Source: JACRCT01 sp049841135
GTDB lineage: Bacteria; Myxococcota; Myxococcia; Myxococcales; UBA5297
DNA: 64,000 nucleotides
Direction of reading: 5' to 3'
Assembly (NCBI GenBank): GCA_049841135.1
Contig: JASGHK010000005.1
Coordinates: 2,418,001-2,482,000 of the forward strand
Positions 54,355 to 62,104 of the stretch are shown piece by piece (positions within the stretch are counted from its first letter, which is position 1; the number at the start of each line of letters is the position of its first letter). Made by a program: the position numbers and the translations under genes. A model generated the notes under the pieces. The model made no database searches. It worked only from the letters and a program-made list of their open reading frames with translations, and had not been told where the DNA came from.

Positions 54355-54903
54355 ATGGGAGCCGACCCCGCTCTCCTCCACGAGATCCGAGAGCTCGAGA
54401 AGCGCCTGGCCGACCTGCGGGGCCGGGTCGTCGGCCGCATCGAGCGCGAGCAGGTGCCCCGGTCCGGCCCGCTGCCGGTGGTGGTCTGCCGGCTCGGCGA
54501 CCAGCGCATCGCGCTCCTCCAGCAGTGGGTGTCCGAGGTGGTCATGGTGTGTCGGCTGACGCCGCTGCCGGAGGCGCCCGCCTGGATCCCCGGAGTGCTC
54601 GACTGCCGGGGCCGCTCGGTCCTGGTGCTCGACGTCCTCGCGCGGCTGAAGCGCCAGGCCCGCCGGCCCGAGCTGAGCGACCGGATCGTGCTCTGCGAGT
54701 GGGCGGGCCGCCGCGTGGGGCTCATCGTCCAGGAGCTCTTGGGGGTCGAGTCGGCCGCAGCCGAAGACCTGCAGGCGCCTCCCCAGGACGTGGAGTGCGC
54801 GCCGTACGTGCTGGGGACCCTCCCGGTCCGCCGCGAGCAGGCGCTGCTGTTCAGCCTCTCCGCGCTGCTCGACAGCTCCGACGTTCCCGGAGGGCTGGCG
54901 TGA
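54355..54903 (+). CDS. cheW: CheW-like adaptor 1
   Basis: 182 residues. A short N-terminal coiled region (EIRELEKRLADLRGRVVGRI) then one CheW domain (VVCRLGDQRIALLQQWVSEV, IPGVLDCRGRSVLVLDV, IVLCEWAGRRVGLIVQELLG). CheW couples chemoreceptors to CheA. The stop overlaps the CheR start (GTGA). Confidence 0.88.
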   Translation: MGADPALLHEIRELEKRLADLRGRVVGRIEREQVPRSGPLPVVVCRLGDQRIALLQQWVSEVVMVCRLTPLPEAPAWIPGVLDCRGRSVLVLDVLARLKRQARRPELSDRIVLCEWAGRRVGLIVQELLGVESAAAEDLQAPPQDVECAPYVLGTLPVRREQALLFSLSALLDSSDVPGGLA

Positions 54904-56198
54904 CGAGGGAGCTGCTCCAGCAGCTCGTGGGCGGCCGCTTCGGCCTGACCCCGCGCGACTCCTGGGGGAGCGACCTCGAGCGGGTCACGGCCGAGCTGTC
55001 GCGGCGCACGAGCCTCGCCCCGGACGCCCTCGTCGCCCGGCTCGAGCGCGATCCCGCCCTGCTGCGCCAGCTCGCGGGCGGCCTCACCATCGACGAGACC
55101 TACTTCCTGCGCCAGCCGGAGCAGTTCGACCTCGTCCTCGGGCGCCTGCAGAAGGCGTTGCCGCCGGCCGCCGGACTGCGCCGGCCCTTCGTGGTCTGGT
55201 CCGCGGGCTGCTCGCACGGAGAGGAGCCGTACTCGCTCGCCATCCTGCTGGCCGAGCGGCTGCCGTGGGCTCGCGCCCAGGTGCGCATCCTGGCCAACGA
55301 CCTGAGCGCCGACGCGGTGCGCCTGGCCCGGGCCGGCGTCTACACCGACTGGTCCATGCGCGGTGTCCCCGACTGGTTCCGCGCGCGGTACTTCCGCCGC
55401 ACCGACGCGGGCTGGGCCCTGGACGAGGCGATCCGCAGGGCGGTCACCTTCGAGAACCTGTCCATCGGCGAGCAGCTCGAGCAGCTCGCCGACCGCACGG
55501 TGGACGTCATCTTCTTCCGCAACGTCGCCATCTACCTCGACGCCCGCACGCTGGAGGCGCTCTACCGCGGCTTCGCCCGGGTCCTGGCCCCGGACGGCTG
55601 GCTCGTCCTGGGGGCCTCCGACCCGGTGCCCGCGCGCGAGCTCTTCTCGCTGGGCGAGAGCAGCACCTACCACCGGTCGCAGGGGCCGCAGGGGAAGCCC
55701 GAGGCCAGGCCTGCCGCCCGCGCGTTCGCGGCCCCTCTGCCCAGGGCCTCCCCTCTCTCGTCGGCGCCGTCCGCCGTACCGCCGCCCGCCGCGCCGACCC
55801 AGGCCGACGGGGCCCAAGCGCTCTACCGGCACGCGCGCCAGCTGGGTGACGAGGGCCGCGGCGCGCAGGCGCTGGAGGTCGCCAGCCGGGTCGTCGCCGC
55901 CGCGCCTTCGTGGGGAGAGGCGTGGCAGCTGCGCGGGACGCTCCTGCTCGAGGCCTCGCGGCCGCGCGAGGCGGCCGAGGACCTGCGCCGCGCCGTCTTC
56001 CTCGAGCCCGAGCGGCCCACGGCGCGCTTCTGGTACGCGACGGCCCTGCGCGGCAGCGGGCTCGCCGCCCAGGCGCGCGCCGAGGCGCGGACCCTGGTGT
56101 CGCAGCTCGAGCGCCTCCCCGGCGCCACGCTGCTCGAGGACTGCACCCCCGCCGGCGACCTGCTGCAGGCCGCCCGCGGGCTCTTGGAGGAGCCGTGA
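54900..56198 (+). CDS. cheR: CheR-type chemoreceptor methyltransferase with TPR tail
   Basis: 432 residues from GTG 54900. N-terminal helical CheR domain (IDETYFLRQPEQFD), then the SAM-binding domain with SAGCSHGEEPYSLAILL, RILANDLSADAV and VDVIFFRNVAIYLD. After a Pro/Ala linker, residues ~300-430 form TPR helices (ALYRHARQLGDEGRGAQALE). CheR methylates glutamates on chemoreceptors to set sensitivity; TPR-tailed CheR proteins, like FrzF of Myxococcus, use the tail to regulate access to the receptor. Overlaps both neighbours by a few bases. Confidence 0.9.
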   Translation: MTRELLQQLVGGRFGLTPRDSWGSDLERVTAELSRRTSLAPDALVARLERDPALLRQLAGGLTIDETYFLRQPEQFDLVLGRLQKALPPAAGLRRPFVVWSAGCSHGEEPYSLAILLAERLPWARAQVRILANDLSADAVRLARAGVYTDWSMRGVPDWFRARYFRRTDAGWALDEAIRRAVTFENLSIGEQLEQLADRTVDVIFFRNVAIYLDARTLEALYRGFARVLAPDGWLVLGASDPVPARELFSLGESSTYHRSQGPQGKPEARPAARAFAAPLPRASPLSSAPSAVPPPAAPTQADGAQALYRHARQLGDEGRGAQALEVASRVVAAAPSWGEAWQLRGTLLLEASRPREAAEDLRRAVFLEPERPTARFWYATALRGSGLAAQARAEARTLVSQLERLPGATLLEDCTPAGDLLQAARGLLEEP

Positions 56199-56729
56199 TG
56201 ACCGACGCGACCGACGTCTACGAGGAGCTCCTCGACCGCCGCGCCCGGGCCCTGGCCGCGCCGCCGGTCGCGGCCGGCGCGCGCACGCTGCTGGCGCGAG
56301 TGGCGCTGGTCGCGGTGGGGACGGAGAAGCTCGGCATCCCGGTCGCCGGCATGCGGGAGATCGTCCGGACCCCGCCGGTCGCCTCGCTGCCCGGCCTGCC
56401 GGCCCACCTGGCCGGGGTCACGCAGAATCCGCGGCGAGCTGCTGGGCGCGGTCCACCTGGGCCGGCACCTGGGCCTGGGCGGCGCCGCCCAGCCGCCCTA
56501 CCTGGTGGTGCTCGCCGACGCCGAGCTCGCCGCCGGCCTGCTGGTCGACGCCGTCTTGGGCTTCCGTGAAGTCTTCAGCGACGAGCAGGCCGCCGGCCTG
56601 GGCGAGAGGAACGGCCGGCCGGTGCTGGCCACCACCCGCGACCTCGTCTCCATCCTCGACGTCGACGCGCTGGCCCGCAGCCTGGCGCGCCCTTCCTCCG
56701 CCGCAGCCGCCCGCCCCGAGCATCCGTAG
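56198..56729 (+). CDS. cheW: CheW-like adaptor 2 (frame broken near 56427)
   Basis: About 177 residues. The ATG at 56198 overlaps the CheR stop. CheW domain with VALVAVGTEKLGIPVAGMRE at the front. The frame moves +1 at GAATC (56425-56429). Restoring GATC gives LAGVTQIRGELLGAVHLGRH, the standard CheW GVxxxRG(E/R) loop at the right spacing. The remainder (YLVVLADAELAAGLLVDAVL) completes the second sub-domain. Two CheW proteins per system also occur in Frz (FrzA, FrzB). Confidence 0.85.
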
Positions 56730-56754
56730 CCCGACCTTCCCAAGGAGCCCGACC

Positions 56755-57750
56755 GTGAACCACCTCGCTCTCACCGCCATCGCCGACGTCACCATGGGCG
56801 CGATCGTCCTGCTCGCGATGTACCTGAAGTTCCGCGACGGGCTGGCGACCAAGATGTTCGCGCTGCTCATCCCGATGATCATCGTCGTCGCCCTGCTCTC
56901 CGGGTTCCTGGGCCAGACCGGCAACGGCAACCTGACCGCCGTGGTCTCGCCGGTGATCGCCGTGGTGGTGGTGGCCACCTGCTACACCCTCTTCCGGCTG
57001 GTCGTGCGCGGGATGGAGACGCGCGTGGCGACCATCCTCGCCAGCACCGCGCAGATCTCCGCGACCGCCCGCCAGTCGGCTGCGACCTCCTCCGAGCAGG
57101 CGGCCACCGTCGCCGAGGTCGGCACCACGGTCGAGGAGATCAAGCAGACCAGCGCCGCCTCCGCGTCCTACGCCCAGCGCCTGGTGGAGATCGGCTCGCA
57201 GGCGGTGCAGAAGGGCCAGCACGGGCTGGAGGCGGCGGGCGAGGCCATGAAGGTGATGGAGCTCATCGCCCAGGTGAACGAGATCGTCGAGACGGTCAAC
57301 GACCTGGCCGACCAGTCCAACCTGCTCGCCGTCAACGCCAGCATCGAGGCCGCCAAGGCGGGCGAGCACGGCAAGGGCTTCTCGGTCGTGGCCACCGAGG
57401 TGCGCAACCTCGCCGACCAGAGCAAGCGCGGCGCCCAGCAGATCCGCAGCGCCCTGGCCCGCGCCCAGGAGGGCCGGCGCGCGCTCGACCTGGTCAACTC
57501 CACGCTGCGTGAGCTGTCGGCGGTCCTCGACGAGAGCGCCGACGGAGCCCGGCAGATCGCCGCGGCCTCCAACCAGCAGGCCGCCGGCATCTCGCAGATC
57601 GCCGCGGCCATGGGCAACGTCTCGGTGGGCGGCAAGAACACGGCCGAGGGCGCGCGCCAGCTGGAGTCTGCCGTTGGCAACCTGACCACCATCGCCGAGC
57701 AGCTGCAGCGCCTGGTCACCGGGGCGGCCGTCCAGCGCGAGGCGCGATGA
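56755..57750 (+). CDS. Methyl-accepting chemotaxis protein without a sensor domain
   Basis: 331 residues from GTG 56755. Three N-terminal hydrophobic helices (~8-24, 34-52, 60-84) with almost no periplasmic loop, then a full signalling hairpin with the conserved tip (QSNLLAVNASIEAAKAGEHG and KGFSVVATEVRNLADQS). No HAMP and no ligand-binding domain. It may sense membrane state or take input from a partner protein, as proposed for FrzCD, which also lacks a classical sensor. The stop overlaps the CheA start (ATGA). Confidence 0.9.
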   Translation: MNHLALTAIADVTMGAIVLLAMYLKFRDGLATKMFALLIPMIIVVALLSGFLGQTGNGNLTAVVSPVIAVVVVATCYTLFRLVVRGMETRVATILASTAQISATARQSAATSSEQAATVAEVGTTVEEIKQTSAASASYAQRLVEIGSQAVQKGQHGLEAAGEAMKVMELIAQVNEIVETVNDLADQSNLLAVNASIEAAKAGEHGKGFSVVATEVRNLADQSKRGAQQIRSALARAQEGRRALDLVNSTLRELSAVLDESADGARQIAAASNQQAAGISQIAAAMGNVSVGGKNTAEGARQLESAVGNLTTIAEQLQRLVTGAAVQREAR

Positions 57751-59951
57751 ACCCGCTCGAACAGATCGAGGCGGTCTTCCGCGCGGAGGTGACCGAGCTG
57801 CTCGACGCCCTGGGTCAGGGGGTCGAGTCGCTGCCGGCCACCGCCGCAGCCGAGCGCCGCAAGCCGCTGGAGAAGTGCATGCGGCTGGCCCACAACGTCA
57901 AGGGCATCAGCGCCTCCGTCGGCTTCACCAACGTCCAGCGCCTGGCCCACGCCGCCGAGACCACGCTCGGCGCGCTCATGGCCGCGGGCGACCGGCTCAT
58001 CGAGCGGGAGTGCCAGGCCCTGCTGCGTTCGGTCACGGCCATGCAGCAGCTCGCCCAGGGCGCCCCCATGGCCGACGAGGAGCTGGCCACGCTGCTCGCC
58101 GGCTTGGGTGCTCAGGCACCCGCGGCCCCGTCAATCCCCGCGGCTCCCGCAAGTCCTATCGGTCCCGCGGCAGCCCCGCCGAGCCCGGCCCCGTCCGTGC
58201 ATGCAGGTGCGCCAGAGCCAACCAACGCCAAGCCGAGCCCGGCCGAAGCGCCAGCCATGACGAGCGCGCGGGCGAGCGTGCGGGTGGAGACCAGCCGCCT
58301 GGACCGCCTCATGGACTACGCCGGCGAGCTCTTGACGGCGCACGCCCGGCTCGTCTCGCGCGAGGAGAGCCTCGGCCGCTTCCGCCACACGTTGGAGGAG
58401 AAGGTCGCCAGCCTCCCGCTCGGCCAGCGCGAGGCGATGTTGCCGGTGGTGCGCCAGCTCGAGCACCTCTCCGCCGCGAGCCGCCGCGAGCTCGACTCGT
58501 TCGGCCGCCTGGCGCGCGACCTCGGCTCGGCCATGAAGCAGGTGCGGATGATGCCGCTCTCGGGCCTCGCTTCGTCCTGGCGCCAGCTGGTGCGTGAGAG
58601 CGCGGAGCGGCTCGACCGGCGGGTGGAGCTGGTGACCGAGCTCGGCGAGATCGAGGTCGACCGCTACGTGCTCGACCGGGTGCGCGACCCGCTCATCCAC
58701 CTGCTGCGCAATGCGGTGGCCCACGGCATCGAGCCGGCGGCCGAGCGCCAGCGGGCCGCCAAGCCGCCGGTGGGCAAGGTGCTGGTCCGCGCGGAAGCGC
58801 TGGGGACGCAGGTTCGCCTGGAGGTGCTGGACGACGGCGCCGGGCTCGACCCGGTCCGCCTCGGCGAGAGCGCGCAGCGCAAGGGCCTGGTGAGCGCCGA
58901 GCAGCGGGCGGGGATGACCTCGGCCGAGCTGCTGGACCTCATCTTCGCGGACGGCTTCTCCACCGCGGAGGCGGTGGGCGAGGTGAGCGGGCGCGGCGTG
59001 GGCCTGGGCGTGGTCCGCTCCAACGTCGCGGGGCTGGGCGGCTCGCTGACGGTCTCGCCGCGCTCGGCGCTGGGCGGCGCCGGCTTCGTGGTGACGCTGC
59101 CGGTCTCGGTGGTCTCGCGCCGGGGCCTGCTGGTGCGGGCCGGCGAGGGCGTCTACGCGCTGCCCATCGAGCACGTCCAGCGCACGGTGCGGGTGGACGC
59201 GAAGGAGCTGCAGGGGGTGGACGGCGAGCGGATCGCCAGCACCGACGCCGGGCCGCTGCGCGTGCGCTGGCTGGCCCAGGAGATGGGCGGGGCGGAGGCG
59301 GCGGTGGCGGGCCGGGTGAAGGTGGTGGTGGTCGAGTGCGGCGAGGTGCGGCTGGGGCTGGCCGTGGACGAGGTGCTGCGCGAGGAGGAGTACGTCGTCA
59401 AGCGGCTGCCGGCGCACCTGGGCGAGGTGCCGGGCGTGGACGGCGCGCTGGTGCTCGCGGACGGCGCGTTGGCGGTGGCGGTGAACCTGGGCGAGCTGAC
59501 GGTCCGCGCGGCGCGGCGGGCGGCGCCGGCGCCAGCGCAGCGATCGCCGTCGCCAGCCGCTGCCGGAGCGCCACAGCGGGCGCGGGTGCTGGTGGTCGAC
59601 GACATGCTGACCACCCGGGCGCTGCACCGCAGCGCGCTGGAGTCGGCGGGGCTGGAGGTCGTGCTGGCCGCCGACGGCGAGGAGGCGTGGCAGGCGTTGT
59701 CGCGGGAGAGCTTCGACGTGCTGGTGAGCGACGTGCAGATGCCCCGGCTGGACGGCTTCGGGCTGACGGCGCGCGTCCGCCGCGATCCGGACCCGACCCT
59801 GTCGGCGTTGCCGGTCGTGCTGGTGACCGCGCTGGGCTCACCCGAGGAGGTAGCGGCCGGGGCCTCCGCGGGCGCCAACGAATACCTGGTGAAGGGACGC
59901 TACGACCCGCAGGCGCTGGTGGACGCCGTCAGGCGCTACCTCCATGGCTGA
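57747..59951 (+). CDS. cheA: CheA histidine kinase fused to a receiver (FrzE-like)
   Basis: 734 residues, intact. Hpt domain with phospho-acceptor His49 (AHNVKGISASVG). A Pro/Ala linker (~115-170) replaces the CheY-binding P2 domain. Dimerisation helices (~175-260), HATPase (LLRNAVAHGIE, DDGAGL, GRGVGLGVV), a CheW-like domain (LLVRAGEGVYALPIEHVQRT) and a C-terminal receiver follow (RVLVVDDMLTTRALHR, VLVSDVQMPRLDG, Lys in YLVKGR). The fused receiver can act as a phosphate sink, as in FrzE. It autophosphorylates in response to the MCP and passes phosphate to receivers, including the stand-alone one at 53919. Confidence 0.93.
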   Translation: MNPLEQIEAVFRAEVTELLDALGQGVESLPATAAAERRKPLEKCMRLAHNVKGISASVGFTNVQRLAHAAETTLGALMAAGDRLIERECQALLRSVTAMQQLAQGAPMADEELATLLAGLGAQAPAAPSIPAAPASPIGPAAAPPSPAPSVHAGAPEPTNAKPSPAEAPAMTSARASVRVETSRLDRLMDYAGELLTAHARLVSREESLGRFRHTLEEKVASLPLGQREAMLPVVRQLEHLSAASRRELDSFGRLARDLGSAMKQVRMMPLSGLASSWRQLVRESAERLDRRVELVTELGEIEVDRYVLDRVRDPLIHLLRNAVAHGIEPAAERQRAAKPPVGKVLVRAEALGTQVRLEVLDDGAGLDPVRLGESAQRKGLVSAEQRAGMTSAELLDLIFADGFSTAEAVGEVSGRGVGLGVVRSNVAGLGGSLTVSPRSALGGAGFVVTLPVSVVSRRGLLVRAGEGVYALPIEHVQRTVRVDAKELQGVDGERIASTDAGPLRVRWLAQEMGGAEAAVAGRVKVVVVECGEVRLGLAVDEVLREEEYVVKRLPAHLGEVPGVDGALVLADGALAVAVNLGELTVRAARRAAPAPAQRSPSPAAAGAPQRARVLVVDDMLTTRALHRSALESAGLEVVLAADGEEAWQALSRESFDVLVSDVQMPRLDGFGLTARVRRDPDPTLSALPVVLVTALGSPEEVAAGASAGANEYLVKGRYDPQALVDAVRRYLHG

Positions 59952-59966
59952 CGGGCCGAGAGAACG

Positions 59967-61031
59967 ATGATCTCGATCTTCCTCGTCGGCTCCGACGTGC
60001 CCGCGTGCCGATCCCTGCGTGAGGCGCTCAGGGGCGAGGCCGACCTCGAGGTGGTGGGCGAGAGCCTGGGCGGCGAGGCCACCGAGCAGATCCTCAAGCT
60101 GCGGCCGGCGGTGGTGGTCGCCGCGCTCGCCATCGACGGCCAGGGGCTGGCGACCGTCGCGCGCATCATGCACCGCTCGCCGCGGCCGGTGGTGATGGTG
60201 ACCGGGGAGCGGTTCGTGGACCCGGCCGGGTCGGCGCGGGCCATGGCTGCGGGGGCCCTGGACGTGCTGCCCAGGCTGCCGCCGGCCTCCGACCCGGCGC
60301 ACGCCGAGCACCGCGCCGTGCTGCTGCGCCGCATCCGCGTGTTCGCCAAGGTCCCCGTGGTGACCCGCACCCGCTCGCCGTTGCCGGCCGTCCCGGACGC
60401 GCCGCCGCCAGCGACGCCGGACTCGACGCCGTCCCCGCTCCAGCCCGAGCTGCGTCGCCGTGGACGGACCAAGCGCGCCCAGGTGGTGGTGGTCGGCGCC
60501 TCGACCGGAGGGCCGCCGGTCCTGGAGGAGATGTTCAAGGCCTTGCCGAAGGACTTCCTGGCCCCGGTGCTGGTCGTGCAGCACATGACCTCGGGCTTCA
60601 ACGTCGACTTCGCGCGCTGGCTCTCGGAGACCAGCGGCCGCCGGGTCGTGCTGGTCACCGAGCCGACGACGCTCGAGCCGGGCACCGTCTACCTGGCGAG
60701 CGATGACCGGCACCTGGTGCTGCTCTCGCGCACCGAGGCAGGCGCCTCGAGCGCGGTGGCCGAGTGCTTCCAGCGGCCGTCGATCGACGTGCTGTTCCGC
60801 AGCGCCGCGAGGGCGTACGGGGCGGCGACGCTGGGGGTCCTGCTCACCGGCATGGGCTGCGACGGCGTCGCGGGCCTGGCGGAGCTCAAGGGGGCGGGCG
60901 CGGTGACGCTGGCGCAGCGGCTGGACACCTGCGCGGTGGACTCGATGCCGCGCACGGCGATGGAGCGGGGGCTGGTGGACGTCGCCGCCGCGCCCGACGA
61001 GCTGGCCAGCGTGATCGCGGGCTGCGCCTGA
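59967..61031 (+). CDS. cheB: CheB methylesterase with degenerate receiver
   Basis: 354 residues, intact. The C-terminal methylesterase domain has the catalytic triad Ser179 (GASTGG), His206 (VQHM) and Asp299 (GMGCDG). The N-terminal ~120 residues keep a receiver fold (ISIFLVGSDVPACRSLREAL) but lack the phospho-acceptor: where VVxxDxxMP is expected it reads VVVAALAIDG. The acidic pair is also reduced (GSD). It removes methyl groups from the MCP; control by phosphorylation should be lost. Confidence 0.9.
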   Translation: MISIFLVGSDVPACRSLREALRGEADLEVVGESLGGEATEQILKLRPAVVVAALAIDGQGLATVARIMHRSPRPVVMVTGERFVDPAGSARAMAAGALDVLPRLPPASDPAHAEHRAVLLRRIRVFAKVPVVTRTRSPLPAVPDAPPPATPDSTPSPLQPELRRRGRTKRAQVVVVGASTGGPPVLEEMFKALPKDFLAPVLVVQHMTSGFNVDFARWLSETSGRRVVLVTEPTTLEPGTVYLASDDRHLVLLSRTEAGASSAVAECFQRPSIDVLFRSAARAYGAATLGVLLTGMGCDGVAGLAELKGAGAVTLAQRLDTCAVDSMPRTAMERGLVDVAAAPDELASVIAGCA

Positions 61032-61041
61032 GGCGAGCCGT

Positions 61042-61974
61042 CTAGTCGGTCCAGAACAAGGGCTCGCGCTCGCGGGTGAAGGCGTGGATGGCCTGCTGGT
61101 GCTCGGGAGGGATCTCCAGGAACTCCACGCCGATGCCGGGGAAGACCTCCGGGGTCTTGTCGTTGAACACCCGGCTCCAGCGGACGACGCCACGCGCGGT
61201 GACCGTGGTGGTCGTGCGGGTCACCGGGCTGGTGGGGAGGCTGAACTCGAGGTCGATCTCGGTGCCGCGGTCGAGCACGTTGCAGGTGGCGATGAAGATG
61301 CCGCCCTCGGAGACCTCGGAGGAGAAGCCCGAGTAGAAGTTCGACTCGGAAGAGAGCGAGACCTCGGTCTGCATCGCCACGCGAGGTTGGCGGCGGCGCT
61401 CCATGCCTGGCCTGGCCGCCTGCTCGGACTGGCGTTGTTGGCGAAGGCACTCTTCCTCAGCGCGGGCCTTCTCCTGCGCCAGCGCCCGAGTCGCTCGAGC
61501 CTGGGCTTCGAGCTGCGAACGGATCTCCTCGGCGAGCTGGTGGAGCTCGCTGGCTGCTGCCGTGGCCTCGTCCACCGCTGCCTCGCGCAGGACCAGCGCG
61601 CGCTCCTCGGCGGCGATCGCGGCAGCGCGGGCTGCGATGGCGGCACGCCGCGCTGCCAGTGCCTTCTGCCGCTCCTGGACCGGTGCCGGGTTCGAGCTCG
61701 GGGCCGCCGGGAACCGGGCCAGCGCCTGCTCGAGGGTCGCCTGCTGGGGGCCGTGGGTCAGCGCCAGGGTGCCGAGCGCAGCGCGGGCCTCCGAGAGCGC
61801 CTGAGCTGACGCCGATTCCCGGCGCTCCAAGTCTGCCGCGCGTCCGAGGATGCCGGCCTCTGCGCTCGAGAGTTGAGCTTCTTCATTGGCGAGCGGCTGG
61901 GGATCTTCGGAGATGAGGCAAGCGCGCGACGCTGGCTGGCATACGGTCCTCGATGTGGGTTCTGGAGAGGGCAT
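61042..61974 (-). CDS. Coiled-coil PilZ-domain protein
   Basis: Up to 310 residues; the start is uncertain because no ribosome site precedes 61974. Residues ~30-190 are an Ala/Glu/Arg-rich coiled coil (ARRAAIAARAAAIAAEERAL). The C-terminal ~110 residues are a PilZ domain with RRRQPR..(D/E)VSEGGIF, the c-di-GMP-binding RxxxR and (D/N)xSxxG signatures; the Asp/Asn position is Glu here. PilZ proteins link c-di-GMP to motility or polysaccharide output. It converges with cheB with only 10 bases between stops. Confidence 0.85.
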   Translation of the reverse strand: MPSPEPTSRTVCQPASRACLISEDPQPLANEEAQLSSAEAGILGRAADLERRESASAQALSEARAALGTLALTHGPQQATLEQALARFPAAPSSNPAPVQERQKALAARRAAIAARAAAIAAEERALVLREAAVDEATAAASELHQLAEEIRSQLEAQARATRALAQEKARAEEECLRQQRQSEQAARPGMERRRQPRVAMQTEVSLSSESNFYSGFSSEVSEGGIFIATCNVLDRGTEIDLEFSLPTSPVTRTTTTVTARGVVRWSRVFNDKTPEVFPGIGVEFLEIPPEHQQAIHAFTREREPLFWTD

Positions 61975-62104
61975 TGCCAGCAGGCCTGCGAATCCGTCAC
62001 GCCGCTCCCAAGCCGACTCTGGCGGACTACCCGGGGTCGAAGCCAGGGGAGGTCGGACTGCTTCTTCCTCCTATACTGACGGTGAACTGCTCGGAGAGCT
62101 GGCA

